64,000 bases of DNA from Rhinopithecus roxellana (GCF_007565055.1 NC_044558.1:128514235-128578234), one strand, 5' to 3'. Shown: positions 1 to 13,190, counted from the stretch's first letter. Made by a program: numbers and translations. The notes: a model not told the origin generated them from the sequence alone.

Positions 1-194
1 CCTTCTAACATGTGAGGTTGCAGTGAGATGATGGTTCTTACCAAATACCAAATCTGTTGATGTCTTGATCTCAGATTTCCCAGGCTCAAGAGTTGCAAAA
101 AGTAAATTTCTATTGTTTATAAAGTACACAGTTTTCTTATGTGCTGTATTTTGCTATACTTTCTTATAGCACTCCAAACAGACTGAGACATATG
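1..194 (+). mobile_element. 3' part of a MaLR-type (MLT1-like) LTR
   Basis: The text running from the 'ttgatctcagatttcc' phrase through a degenerate 'agttgcaaaaagtaaatttc' and 'agcactccaaacagactgagaca' matches the 3' end of ERVL-MaLR long terminal repeats as I remember them. It is non-coding and starts before the window. Confidence 0.55.
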
Positions 195-1230
195 TTCACA
201 TACTCTTTGATATGCCTCCTTACCGTCTATACAGTATGATGCTATCTGGATTTTCAATCTAAAATTTTAAATTTTAGATACTTATGACTATTTTACCTCC
301 TTTCCTGTTTTTAGTTTTATCTTTTTAAGACATTGAGAAAATGTATCAAGTATTTTATTCACTTTGCTTTACAAATCTCATGCAACATCTTCAGAATTTG
401 ATTCTTCTTTCATTTAAGCAATTCTTCCAAAATTGTTTCCAGTGTGAGTGTTTGGTTACAGTATTTTTGAGGTCTTATATGCTTGAGCATATATATCTTT
501 ATAGTTGAGTGACTGTTTAGCTTAATATAAAATTATGGGTTCAATGCTCTTTTACTTCAATACTTAAAAAATATGTTTCTTTGTCTTTTGTATACCCACT
601 TTTGCTGTTAAAAGGGATGTACTTTCCTGAAAGACTTCAAATTTTTTTCTTGTCTTTGATGTTCATAAATTTTAATGTACTTCTTCCAAATATGTCTGTG
701 TTCTTACTTATCTCTTGTGTTGAGCATTCAATGGGCACTCTCAGCCTGCATTTTTTTGTTTGTTTTTAATCTTAGTAAATTATTGGAAAATTTTCATTTA
801 TTATTTCTTTAAATATTTCTCCTCTTCAACTTATTTTTTTTCTAATTTTAAGGCATTAATAATTAAATCATTCTCAATTTTAGTTAAAAACTATGTATAT
901 CTTAACCTTTTACCTATATATGTTTTCAATATTTTAAATGAAATAACCAATTTTATTTTCCAATTCCTTTCTTGTTTTAAACCCATATATTATTTGAAAC
1001 TATTATACATCTTGCACTCCATATTTTCTACTTCTTTTTTGTTATCTTATTTTGCTTTTATGCTATTTGGCTAATTTTTTTTCTTATATATTTTGTGTAT
1101 TTGTAATGCTTACTTTAAACTCCTGGTAAGTGTTTTCTAAAACAATTACTTCTTATGGTGTCTTCAAACCAGTTTGCTTTTTTCTTTCTCTTTTGAAGTG
1201 TTTTCTCAAAAACATCACTATTTGGCCCTG
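195..1230 (-). repeat. Probable very old L1 fragment
   Basis: T-rich sequence with phrases such as 'ttggaaaattttcatttattatttcttt' in pieces that resemble the reverse complement of ancient L1M ORF1/5' regions. Too decayed for a family name. Short open frames here are by chance. Confidence 0.35.
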
Positions 1231-3250
1231 AAGTCACACTTACCTAGCTATGATGGTTTCTTTTTTATAGTAATTGCACAGGGGAAGAGCTAAAGGATAG
1301 AACTCTGTCATTGTGAACCCCCAAAGGTCAGAAAAAGGGGAGAGAGATGAGCCCGAAGGCGAAGACCAGTAACCAATAAACCACATGTCACTCCGCACTT
1401 TGACAAACATTTCTTTACCCATGGCTCCCTTAGACCCCTGAATGCGAAATTGCTTTGAGGAGATTGCTAACCAGTACTGCAGAAATACTGAGGGGATTAC
1501 CTGTAGAAAGGAATGCTCCAGGCTAGTTAGTCTTTCGTCCTTTGCTCAGCTGCTCTGTTGAGCAGGACTTCAGAGCTACTCTGATTTTACTCTGGAGGAC
1601 AACTGCAACCAACATCTGAACAGTCGTACTCAATCCCTGCATTGAGGTAGAAAGCACTGATTACTAGAGGCTGATCTGAATCATGCAACTGTATTGAAGG
1701 CAACAAAAAAATAATAAAATAGCCATGTATTTTAATAGGGAAAGTATATAGTAATTGAAAAGAAAAACCAAAATCAATACAAGAAGTCTTGTGACTGAGA
1801 GACAAAGGTAAATTTGAAGATAGGTTTGTGATTTCATAACAGAGACCTTTGAATGCTAGGAGCTACACCCTCCCTTTGTAAAGAACAACATTAGGTAAAT
1901 GATTAAAAAATTATGTCAAAGTCTATGATTTTGAAACTCTACCATGTTTGAAAATATTATATTAAAATAATGATACTAAACAAAGAATTTATGACAAATG
2001 TTCATCTTTTAAGTAAAAGAACTTTAAAATCTCTAAGCAACTTATTCTAATGACATAGGCAACTGCTAGGATATCACAAAAGAATGAGATTGTAATAGTG
2101 AATTTATAAAATTTGCCTGAAATTAATCAAATCAGCACAGAAATGCACAGATGACAAACATTGTAAAATGTAAGAGGAATTAATCATAAGAAGTTTATTT
2201 GGCTAAAGTGACTACTGTTAAAGATAGAATTGCCTAACGTTAGTTAATAACAGAAAAAAAATCTGAAATTTTAAAAAGTGCTATCTTAATCTATCAAAAT
2301 TATATAAAGTTAAAGCAAAGCAATGTAGGTTTATAAACAAGAACCTTTAAAGAGCATAATACTGATGCTTAATACAAATTCATATCTTGAGCTGGGGTAC
2401 ATCATCCAATTTATGCACGAGAAAAGTGTTTTATAATTTTTCACTCTGTAATTCATATTTTAAACTCATCTCAAAAGTATTTTACAGAGGTAATAACAAG
2501 CAACTTGATGCTCAACTCTCTTCCTACTCTTCTCCTAGTGCTAACATAATTTGTGTAAATGAACTGTGAATGAATTTAAGTTTCAGAAATAAAATTTATA
2601 TTAATAGAGAGAAAGAAGGATAAATCAGTAGTCTTCCAAATATGGTACATGTACAATGCATTGATATTCACGAACATGTTCATGAACACATGAACATAAT
2701 TTCTTTTGAATCTTACCATGAGCTTCTAAAATAAGTAAGTTGAATATTCTACATTATACTACTATTTATGAGGAAACTACATTTCTGTGAATTGTGTAAC
2801 TTTTTCATCTTTGTAAGGTAAGCAAGCTAAAACAAACAAATAAAAAACAGCAAAATAAACAGAAAACAAAAACTTGGCCCAGATCTGACTTTAAAGTGCG
2901 TTCTCTTTTATTGTATAACATACGATCTAAGTCCACAGATGGGTTCCTGATTTAGCCAAGAATACAGTAAAGTGAGTGTAAAGTAGAAGAAAAAAGAAGG
3001 AAAATATTAGGTTTAGAAGCCCACATGAAATAAAGACAGCCTACTCTTTCTGAAATGTACCAGTAAAACGTACTCGAATCTTGTATATTGAGTTTATATT
3101 CATACATTCAATTCAAAATTAAACTAAAACTATGGAAACTGATGGCTAATAATAAAATGATATACACAGCATTCTAACCAGAAAATCTTCTAAGCAATTC
3201 TACAATTCAGATAAGAAGGAATAACTACAAATGTTCAGAAATTTAAGATT
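1231..3250. other. Intron 2, no recognised element
   Basis: AT-rich sequence with no exon-like open frame flanked by splice sites and no repeat I can name. Confidence 0.5.
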
Positions 3251-3258
3251 AAGACTGT

Positions 3259-3260
<2 letters not shown>

Positions 3261-3306
<46 letters not shown>

Positions 3307-3583
3307 CGGGGTCTCGTTCTGTCGCCCAGGCTGGAGTGCAGTGGTGCAATCTCGGCTCACTGCAAGCTCCGCCTCCCGGGTTTAAGGCATTCTGCTGCCT
3401 CAGCCTCCGAAGTAGCTGGGACTACAGGCACCCACCACCACGCCTGGCTAATTTTTTGTATTTTTAGTAGAGATGGGGTTTCATCGTGTTAGCCAGGATG
3501 GTCTCAATCTCCTGACCTCGGGATCCGCCCGCCTCAGCCTCCCAAAGTGCTGGGATTACAGATGTGAGCCACCGCGCCCAGCC
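3261..3583 (-). mobile_element. AluY, minus strand
   Basis: A 43-base T tract (3261-3303) is followed by the reverse complement of a complete Alu with the AluY word 'gttagccaggatggtctc'. It is flanked by the direct repeat aagactgta (3251-3259 and 3584-3592). The tail is uninterrupted, suggesting a fairly young copy. Confidence 0.9.
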
Positions 3584-3772
3584 AAGACTGTATAATTTGT
3601 TCCTGAAGGGCAGGGAAAATACAGTAGTAATTTTTCAAGATGAATTGGAAGATAAAGAGAGGTCAAATTTTTGGTGTTATTCAGTTGAAATAGTTTTGAA
3701 TTTCAGTAAAACAAGCTAAGGAATGCCCTTTGTCATTAAATTGAAGTGAAGACTAAAATAATTTTAAAAACT

Positions 3773-4065
3773 GGTCAGGTGGGGTGGCTCACGCCTGTAA
3801 TCCCAGCACTTTGGGAAGCTAAGGCGGGCGGATCACAAGGTCAGGAGATCCAGACCATCCTGGCTAACACGGTGAAACCCTGTCTCTACTAAAAATAGAA
3901 AAATTAGCCAGGTGTGGTGGCAGGCACCTGTAATCCCAGCTACTCAGGAGGCTGAGACAGCAGAATGGCGTGAACCTGGGAAGCGGAGCTTGCAGTGAGC
4001 CGAGTTCGTGCCACTGCACTAAAGCCTGAGCGACAGTCAGACTCCTCCTTAAAAAAATAAAATAA
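3773..4065 (+). mobile_element. AluY, plus strand
   Basis: Complete Alu with 'ggtcaggagatccagaccatcc' style AluY text and a short A-rich tail that runs directly into the next Alu. It lies head-to-head inverted with respect to the Alu at 3261-3583. Confidence 0.88.
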
Positions 4066-4396
4066 GGCCGGGCGCGGTGGCTCAAGCCTGTAATCCCAGC
4101 ACTTTGGGAGGCCGAGACGGGCGGATCACAAGGTCAGGAGATCGAGACCACCCTGGCTAATACGGTGAAACCCCGTCTCTACTAAAGAATACAAAAAACT
4201 AGCCGGGCGACGAGGCGGGCGCCTGTAGTCCCAGCTACTCGGGAGGCTGAGACAGGAGAATGGCGTGAACCCGGGAGGCGGAGCTTGCAGTGAGCTGAGA
4301 TCCGGCCACTGCACTCCAGCCTGGGCGACAGAGCGAGACTCCGTCTCAAAAAAAAAAAAAAATAAAATAAAAAATAAAATAAAATAAAATAAAAAA
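4066..4396 (+). mobile_element. Young AluYRa-type element
   Basis: Starts ggccgggcgcggtggctcaa and has the right-arm word 'gagatccggccactgcac', both typical of young Old World monkey Alus as I recall them. It is inserted in the tail of the preceding Alu. Its tail is A14 followed by (AAAAT)n. Confidence 0.85.
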
Positions 4397-4709
4397 CTAA
4401 ATTCTTTAATATGTGAAAATAATCAAAGATCATTTAAATTTCAACAAACATTTAACAAGTGTATACCCATCCTATGTTCCAGTTTTATCCAACTTCTTAT
4501 TCCTAAGTATACTAAGTAAAGTAATAGCTATTAATATGTTGATGTCATTAGCAGAAAAATAACTTTGCAAATGATTAAGTGGTGACAGTTGTATATCCAT
4601 GTTATTAGATGTTCAAAATTCAAAAAATAATTAATTCAATAAATTTTTGAAACTAAATTCATAGAATAAAAACATAGTTTTTCAAACTGTATTTTTCAAA
4701 GGTAAAAAT
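4397..4709. other. Intron 2, unassigned
   Basis: AT-rich single-copy-looking sequence without open frames or recognised repeats. Confidence 0.5.
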
Positions 4710-4720
4710 TTCTCACATTA

Positions 4721-5093
4721 GGCCAGGTGCGTGGCTCATGCCTGTAATCAATCCCAGAACTTTGGGAGGCCGAGGCGGGCAGATCACGAGGTCAGGAGAT
4801 CGAGAGGAGCCTGGCCAACATAGTGAAACCCTGTCTCTACTGAAACTACACAAATTAGCCAAGTGTGGTGGCACGTGCCTTTCGTCCCAGCTGCTCAGGA
4901 GGCTGAGGTGAGAGAACTACAAAAATTAGCCAAGTGTGGTGGCACATGCCTTTAGTCCCACTACTCAGGTGGGACTACTTGAGGTGAGAGAATCACTTGA
5001 ACCCAGGAGGCAGAAGTTGCAGTGAGCCAAGACCATGCCATTGCACTCCATCCTTGGAGATAAAGTAAGAGTCTGTCTCAAGAAAAAAAAAAA
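4721..5093 (+). mobile_element. Older AluS-like element with internal tandem duplication
   Basis: Flanked by ttctcacatta at 4710-4720 and 5094-5104. Inside, the stretch from 'aactaca' through 'gaggtgagagaa' occurs twice (4844-4914 and 4915-4992), duplicating the start of the right arm, so the element is about 70 bp too long. Confidence 0.88.
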
Positions 5094-5104
5094 TTCTCAC
5101 ATTA

Positions 5105-6108
5105 TTGTAAATAACATTACAATAGCTAGCATAAATTCAAGATTTATAATAAATTCCTTTCTTTTTTTTTTGATCATACAAAATACACATTTTACTGGAT
5201 ATTGGGTGTTGCAGTAAAAAACAATTTACTAAAATGAAAAAATATAATGTATATCTTAAATACATGGAATTTTATTTGTCAATCATACCTTAATATGAGA
5301 AAATAATGTTCTTCTTTTTCAAAGAAAAAAATTAATAGAGCAAAGCATTTTTATATTTTACAACAATTTACCTATAATCCATAATTCTGTCTAATATTTG
5401 ATATTCTACTAATTGAATTGAAGCAGTGCTTGCTGACATTTACATATATATGAATAATCGAACTATAAAAGTTCTGAGAAGATGCTGATCTGAATTACAA
5501 AAGTTCCTCTGTGATAGTAAACATATGCATAAATTAATTCTATAAGGTTTTATTGCATTTTCTCAAAATGCATTGAAGTTCTGTAGTCACAGTAATCAAT
5601 AGAGAATCAAAACTGGTTTTGAACAGTTTAGCATATTTTCGCTATTAGAAACAAAACTTGCAGATAGATATAAGAAAAAGAGCTGGCCAAATTAGTTTAT
5701 TAGAGTTTAAATTGCATAAAATAATAATTTTGAAATTCTAAAATTGTATTTTAGAAAATCTTGACAGGTAGAAAAATTATTTTAATACAGGTCTTATTTG
5801 AATTAGGTAAACTTATATTCTATACCTGAATAAAAAGCAATTTAAAATACCTATGACTTTGCAGCAATAAAAAATGGCAAATGAAAAAAATAATAAATAC
5901 AACTTATTCAACTTTTTCTTACATAAATATTTGTGAAAAGGGGAAACTGAAGAGAGAAAATGTGATAGTTTATTTAAAGTGAAACGTTTACATAGTTCAA
6001 TGTAGATAAAAATAAATAGAGAAAATTCCTATTTAGCATTATTTGCTGTGAGTTTACCAAGATAATGTTTTTCGCCATTTTAAAAACAATGGTCTATGGT
6101 CAAAAAGT
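5105..6108. other. Intron 2, unassigned
   Basis: Strongly AT-rich; a short T run at 5163-5171. Nothing gene-like or repeat-like that I recognise. Confidence 0.5.
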
Positions 6109-7256
6109 AAGTCAAACTATCCCTGTTTGCAGATGACGTGATTCTATATCTAGAAAACCCCAAAAGCTCCTTCAGCTGATAAACAACTTCAACAAAGTTA
6201 CAGGACACAAAATCAATGTACAAAAATCACTAGAATTCCTATACACCAATAACAGTCAGACTGAGAGCCAAATTGGGAAGGCAATCCCATTCACAATTGA
6301 CTCAAAAAGAATAAAATACTTAAAAGTATGGCTAACTAGGGAGGTGAAAAATCTCTACATTGAGAATTATGAAACACTGCTCAAAGAAATTAGAGAAGAC
6401 ACAAACAAAGAGAAAAATATACTCATAGATAGGAAGAATCAATATCATTAAGATGGTCATACTGCCCAAAGCAACTTACAGGTTCAATGCTATTCCTATT
6501 AAACTACCAACAATATTCTTCACAGAACTAAAAAAACAAAAAGAATTTTGAAAGTCATACAGAACCAAAATAGCCCAAATAGCGAAGACAATCCTAAGCA
6601 AAAAGAACAAAGCTAGAGACATCATGCCATCTGATTTCAAATTATACTACAGAACTATAGTAACCAAAACAACATGGTACTAGTAGAAAAACAGACACAT
6701 AAACCAATGGAACAAAATAGAGAGCCCAGAAATTAGGCTGCCTGCCTATGACCATTTGATCTTCGACAAAGCTGACAAAAACAAGCATTGGTGGGGGGGG
6801 GAACCCTGTTCAGTAAGTGGTTCTGGGATAACTAGCTGATCATACACAGAAAATTGAAACTGGACCCCTTCCTTACACCATACATAAAAATCAACTCCAG
6901 ACAGATTAAAGACTTAAATCTAAAATCTCCGACTACAAAAACTGTGGAAGATAACCTAGGCAATATCATCCTGGACATACGAATGACAAAGATTTCATGA
7001 CAAATGACACCAAAATCAATCAAAACAAAAGCAAATATTGACAAATGAGAAATAACTAAACTCAAGAGCTTCTGCACAGAAAAAGAAACTGTCAACAGCA
7101 TAAACAGATATCCTACAGAATGAGAGAAAATATTTACAAACTATGCATCTAACAAAGGTCTAATATCCAGCATCTATAAGAAACTTAAATTTACAAGAGA
7201 AAAACAAATGGCCTTATTAAAAAGTAGTAGGCAAAGGGTATGAACAGACACTTTTC

Positions 7257-7285
7257 TTTTTTTTTTTTTTTTTGATTCATTATTT

Positions 7286-7324
<39 letters not shown>

Positions 7325-7732
7325 TTATACTTTAAGTTCTAGGGTACATGTGCATAACGTGCAGGTTTGTTACATATGTATACTTATGCCATGTTGGTGT
7401 GCTGCACCCATCAACTCGTCAGCACCCATCAATTCATCATTTATATCATGTATAACTCCCCAATGCAATCCCTCCCTCCTCCCCCCTCCCCCCTCCCCAT
7501 GATAGGCCCCAGTGCGTGATGTTCCCCTTCCCGAGTCCAAGTGATCTCATTGTTCAGTTCCCACCTATGAGTGAGAACATGCGGTGTTTGGTTTTCTCTT
7601 CTTGTGATAGTTTGCTAAGAATGATGGTTTCCAGCTGCATCCATGTCCCTACAAAGGACGCAAACTCATCCTTTTTTATGGCTGCATAGTATTCCATGGT
7701 GTATATGTGCCACATTTTCTTAATCCAGTCTG
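7257..7732 (-). mobile_element. Young 5'-truncated L1, minus strand
   Basis: A T-rich tail (including (TTTA)n at about 7284-7326) is followed by an L1 3' UTR and the last ~60 codons of ORF2, still open. Perfect 15-bp duplications gaacagacacttttc lie at 7242-7256 and 7733-7747. The cut site reads ttttc/aaaa, close to the L1 endonuclease consensus. Its sequence is nearly identical to the 3' end of the complete L1 at 53931-60143. Confidence 0.93.
7284..7326. repeat. (TTTA)n microsatellite
   Basis: About ten TTTA units within the tail of the truncated L1. Confidence 0.9.
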
Positions 7733-8615
7733 GAACAGACACTTTTCAAAAGAAGACATACACATGGCCAACAAGCACATGAACAAAAAGGCCAATATTA
7801 CTGATCATTAGAGAAATTCAAATCAAAACCACAATGAGACTATCTCACACTAGTCAGAATCACTATTATTAAAAAACAAAAAAACTAACAGATGCCTGGG
7901 AAGGTTGTAGAGAAAGTGAACAGTTATACACTGTTGGTGGGAGTGTAAATTAGTTCAACCATGTGCAAAGCAGTGCAGCAATACGTCAAAGAGCTAAACC
8001 CAGAACTACCATTCAACCCAGCAACCTCATCACTGTGTATATACATCCAGAAGAATATAAATCATTATACTATAAAGACACATGCATGTGAATGTTCATT
8101 GCAACATTATTCACAATAGCAAAGAAAGACATGGAATTAACCTATATGCCCATCAATGACAGATTGGATAAAGGAAATGCGGTACATTCTATGGAATACT
8201 GTGCAGCCATAAAAATAACAAGATCATGTCTTTTGTGGAAATATGGATGGAGCTGGAAGCTATCATCTTTAGCAAACTAACGCAGGAAGAGAAAACCAAA
8301 TACTTCATGTTCTCACTTACAAGTGGGAGCTGAATGATGAGAACTCATGAACACAAAAAAGGGGTTGACAAACACTGGGGTCTAGCTGAGTGTGGAGGGT
8401 GGGAGGAGAGAGAGAAGCAGAAAAAATAACTATTGAGTACTAGGCTTAATACCTGGATGATGAAATAATCTGTACCTCAAACCCCCATGACACACGTTTA
8501 CCTGTATAACAAACCTTCACATGTACCTCTGAACTTAAAAGAAAAGTTAGAGAGAAAATATTAACAACTTTAAATCTAGTAATCATAAATGTCAAATTTA
8601 AAAAAAAAGATTTTA

Positions 8616-8932
8616 GACCGGACACAGTGACTCACATCTGTAATCATAGCACTTTGGGATGCCGAGGTGGGCGAATCACTTGAGGTCAGGGGTTCGAGAT
8701 CAGCCTGGCCAACACGGTGAAACCCTGTCGCTACTGAAAATATAAAAATTAGCCAGGTGTGATGGCATATGCCTGTAGTCCTGGCTATTCAGGAGGCTGA
8801 GGCAGGAAAATCGCTGGAACCTGGTGGGCAGAGGTGGCAGTGAGCCAAGATCACAACAGTGCACTTCAGCCTGGGTGACAGAGTGAGATTCTGCCTCAAT
8901 ACATAAATCAATAAATATGTAAATAAATAAAT
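8616..8932 (+). mobile_element. Old Alu (S/J type), plus strand
   Basis: Complete but diverged Alu with many transitions at CpG sites and a (AAAT)-rich tail. The direct repeat aagatttta flanks it (8607-8615, 8933-8941). Confidence 0.85.
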
Positions 8933-8941
8933 AAGATTTTA

Positions 8942-11585
8942 AATAATATTATAAATAAACTAAAATTTCTAGGAACAATTTTTTAAAATCAGAAAAATAA
9001 ATCACATGATAATACAGATACTCTTAAGAAATGTATACAATACATGAATATACATGTGTTCTTATTGATGTACATGAAAATAAACATATATCCAACAAGA
9101 ATAATTATATCCATTATTTTTTAATATTAAAGTAAGCAATAAAAAGAACACTTAAAAATATTTTATTCAATTTAATGGGCTACTTTTTTTAATTTGAAAA
9201 ACAATTTTAGCACGTATTTTAAATAGTTTAAATAGAGAAAAATGTAAATAGAGCTGTATTACAAAGATATTCATGGATAAACATTTCAAAATTTTTTTAA
9301 CTTTGTTATTTTTATCATGTATTTTGCTCTAGAAAATTTCCATTCCACATGATACATTTGTTGTATAAGAGATACAAAACAAATTCATACTAGAAGAAAT
9401 AAAGCTTCACTAAGGAGGTGGCATTAAGCTGGGCATTAAAATTCATGTCGAATTCCCATTGTTTCAAATGGAGAGAAGCAGCAGTGTACCACGGATAAAC
9501 GAAGTGAGATGTAATAAGGGTTTAACTCAAGATAAAAAGGAGACGAAGAAAAAGGGGGTTATATTGTGTTCATGAACTACTTTTCTTTTTCATGTATAAT
9601 ACTTTTGTTCCAATTCCAGTTATGCTCCACTTCAGTTTTGTTTCTCTAGTTAAATAACTTTGCATCTCTAAACTTTATTATTCTTATTTGTATAATGAAG
9701 ACAGCAACATATGCCAGGCAAAGATTTTGCAGACACTAGAAATAATATACACAAAATAGCTGGAACAGTTTCTGAAAAATAGTAGATTCCACATAATGAC
9801 ATGATTTATGCTTATGCTCTTTCTGTATTATTTGGAAAGAAATATGTGAAGTGCAGGAAAGTGTTGTGAAGTTATTTTTGTGGGATATCTGATGTAATCC
9901 TTCTCCTTTATCGATGTTATCAAATATTTCTCGAAAGCTATATTTCCCATTAATGCTTTTGTGAATAAATTAATTAAGAAAATTTGAAGAAGGGCTACAA
10001 CATACATCACAGAAAGGTATATATTACAAAAAGAGTATATACACAATACCTGTCCAGAAGCTGTGGTATAAGTTAACATTTTGATTATACTTATTTACTT
10101 CAAATATTGCAAATTTTTCTTATTTTTATACCTTTTTCCTTTTAGTGACATTTCCTATATTTTCATTCACTATGACATTGTTTTCTTTATGTCAATAGTT
10201 ATGAAGAGAACTAACTATTCTAACTAGGGAGTAGTTAGAATAGTTATTTTAAAATACTTCATTAAAAGACTACGACGTGTGTGCCGTCTATGAATTAGTA
10301 TTGGTTGATTGTCATTTTTCATGATCTTCATAAGTGGGTGATTTGAACACTCTTATATTATTTCAAAGTATGTTATTTGTTTGTTCATATGTTCTACAAA
10401 TTCAGACTTTACATTTTCTCTTTTCCCTACCTCCTGTTGGTTCTTCTCTTAAACTATTCCTTGTGTGTCTGTAAGCTTGTTAACTACTTTTCATCACTAC
10501 TCATTTTTTTTTCTGAAGTCAGCTTTCTAACAGATCTCTTTTTTGTAAGTTCTTCTTCTTCCTGGCTGCCTGAATTAACCCTGTAAAATTTAATTTTGTT
10601 ATATAATATTTTTAAATGCATACTGACCCCTCAATGTTGGACATATTTCTGTCTTTACACTTCACCTACACAAATATTATTTCTGGTTTTCAAATAATCC
10701 ATGTTATTTCACTTCTTAGGGGCTTTTTATGTGCTTCCTATTTTGTTTTAAATATTTTGTGTCCTCAATATCTAAGCTTCTATGACCAACTGAAGGCTTA
10801 GCTCCAATGTCAACACATCTATAAGAACTTTAACCTGTAAGGTCAGAATGGTCCCTTTTTCCTATCTACTCATAACATTATAAAATTTATGGCAATTATA
10901 GAACTCAACACATATTATACTGTCATTATTGGTTTACTGTCACTGAAGATTATAATTTTTAGTGCATTGATTATGTCTTATTTGTTTTTACTGTCATTGT
11001 TCTTGTTCCTCTATACCTGCCTCAACTACATAGCTTAGCAGAGTAACTGCTATATTGCAGTTGCTCGATGAGTGTTTCTTGAGTAAATCAGTTGAGTTCC
11101 AAAGCTAATCGAAGTTGTGCATTTGACAAATGAGAAGCTTGGAACTGTCTTCTGACTTTAAGTTTAGAACTATAGCCATAATAAATTAATGACCGATCTG
11201 CCATGATTGCAGGTAAATACAGACTTTATTTCTTATCTCAATGTCAATTGTCTCTTTCTGCCAATGCACATTTTGTTTTATGATTGTGCACATTTATATC
11301 TCTGGTTTTTGTTTGAAGAAGTTTAGAGCATATAGCTAGAGATGGTAGCTCACGCTGATGATGAAATTAAGTTATTATTATCAAGTTTATTATGTAGCTA
11401 GCATGGCATGTACACAGAGGTATTTAGGGAGCCACACATATGTCCAAGGCAAGACATATGCTCATAAAACGTCTGAGAAGATTGTATCCTTTTATCTAAT
11501 GCTAATCCTCAAGCTTAGAAAAAGGCAAGTGAAAGGTCAAAGGAAATAAAAAATACAATAAACAAAATGAAAATTTACAAGAAGG
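8942..11585. other. Intron 2, mostly unassigned
   Basis: AT-rich sequence with no splice-bordered open frame. A weak phrase near 9410-9450 ('aaggaggtggcattaagctg') resembles an ancient mammalian repeat. A perfect 14-bp inverted repeat lies at 10212-10246. Confidence 0.5.
10212..10246. repeat. Perfect 14-bp inverted repeat, 7-nt loop
   Basis: taactattctaact (10212-10225) and its exact reverse complement (10233-10246) are separated by agggagt. No run of T follows and this is a mammalian intron, so a terminator role is not implied. Confidence 0.9.
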
Positions 11586-11946
11586 TGTTATGGACTAAAT
11601 ATTTGTTCCCCTGTCGCCAGAACTGTATATTGAATTTCAAAATCCAGCGTGATAGTATTTGGAGGTCTTTGGGAGCTAAAGAGATTATGAGAAATTTGCT
11701 CTTATAATGCGAGTAGTGCCTTACAAGAAAATGCTGAAGAGCTCACTAGATTTTTTTCCTCCGTGTGAGAACACAAAGAGAAGTTAGCTGTTTACAGCCT
11801 ATGAGAGGGCCCTCACCCGAAATTGACCATGCTGGCGCCCCTTATCTCAGACTTCTCACTCTTCACAACTGTGAGAAATAAATGTCTGTTGTTTAAGCCA
11901 TACAGTCCATCATAATTTGTGATAGCAGTCTGAACTGACTTAGACA
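11586..11946 (+). mobile_element. MaLR-type solo LTR (MLT1-like)
   Basis: Runs from tgttatggactaaat to ctgacttagaca, with the internal words 'gagggccctcacc', 'gaccatgctggc' and 'aactgtgagaaataaatg' that I associate with ERVL-MaLR LTRs. No internal region adjoins. It includes an AATAAA-type signal near its 3' end. Confidence 0.6.
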
Positions 11947-11949
11947 AAG

Positions 11950-13190
11950 GTTCAACAGTAAATTTTAGTAGTTAGAACACAGAATCAGCAAACTTGAAGA
12001 TAAGACAATTGAAATGTTTAGTCTGAGAAGCAGAAAGAAAAAAAAACTGAAGAAAGATTAACAAACCCTAAGGAACTGTGGGACACTATCAGGTGAACCA
12101 GCATAAAAATCATGGTAGTTCCAGAAGGAGAGGAGAGAGACAAAAGGGAAGAAATAATATTTGAAAAAAAAATGGCTGAGAACATCCCAAATTTGATAAA
12201 ATATATGATCTAAACATTGTAGAAGCATAAAATCCAAATAAAATTAACTCAGAGATCCACTTTGAGGCACATTTTGATCAAACTATCAAAGTCCAAAAAA
12301 TAAATAATTACAGAATCTTGACAGCAACAAGAGTAGGAAATAATCATGGGTAAGAGTTCCTTAATAAGATTAACAACTGATTTCTCATCAGAGACCAGAA
12401 GACATTGGAATGATATATCCAATAAAGAACTGATATTCAAAAGTATGCAAAGACCACCTAAATCTCAATAATTAGAAAAATAACCCAATGATAAAATGAG
12501 GATGAAATCTGAACAGATGCCTCACTGAAGAAGATACAGAGATGACAAATGAGTATGTGGAAAAATGCTCCACATCACATCATTAGGGGATTGTAAATTA
12601 AACAATGAGCCATATCACTATATACTTGCTTAAAGGACTAAAATTCCAAACACAAAAAATACCAAATACTGGCAAGAATGTGGAGCAAAAGGAACTCTTA
12701 TTTATTGCCAGTGAGAATGCAAAATAGTACAGCCACTTTGGAAAATATTCTAATGGTTTCTGACAAATGTAAAGATAGGCTTACCATACAATCAAACATT
12801 TGTAGTCCTTGGTATTTACTGAAATAAATACCAAGTGGGAAGCATGTCTACACAACAACCTGCAAACAGGTGTTTATAGCAGCCTTATTGATAACTGCCA
12901 TAAGCTAGAAGCAACCAAGGTGTCCTTCAATATGTGAATGGGTAAAGCGACTATGGTACATTCATGCAATAGAATAAGAATATTTTGGGTGATTAACAAG
13001 AAATGAGACATAACAAATGAAAAGACATAAAACACTAAAAGCATATTTATAAGTAAAAGAAGTCAATATTAAAGTGTTACCTACTATATGATTCCAACTG
13101 CATGACAAATTTTATTTCAAAAATGCTTTAAAACAAAAGTTATTTCTAAAAATATTTAAATGCCACCAAAAAATGTGGTGGAAATCATCT
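11950..13190 (+). mobile_element. Old L1M fragment, plus strand
   Basis: Decayed L1 ORF1-ORF2 end/3' text is recognisable: 'gaccagaagacattggaatgatat', 'tgccagtgagaatgcaaaatagtacagcc' and 'gcagccttattgataactgcc' in shorter words. No open frame survives. Confidence 0.7.

Larger units (their letters stand above)
6109..8545 (+). mobile_element. L1PA-type L1, 3' half, plus strand
   Basis: Begins within ORF2 at the reverse transcriptase active-site region (a 'gcagatgacgtgattctat' word, Ala-Asp-Asp) and runs through the ORF2 end and 3' UTR to 'gaacttaaaagaaaa'. Many stops and frameshifts break ORF2, so it is inactive. A younger L1 on the other strand splits it at 7257-7732. 5'-truncated by roughly 4 kb. 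Confidence 0.88.

Noticed and set aside
581..1074. Two overlapping hydrophobic open frames of 62 and 104 codons
   Set aside because: T-rich old repeat; hydrophobicity follows from base composition and there is no splice or start context.
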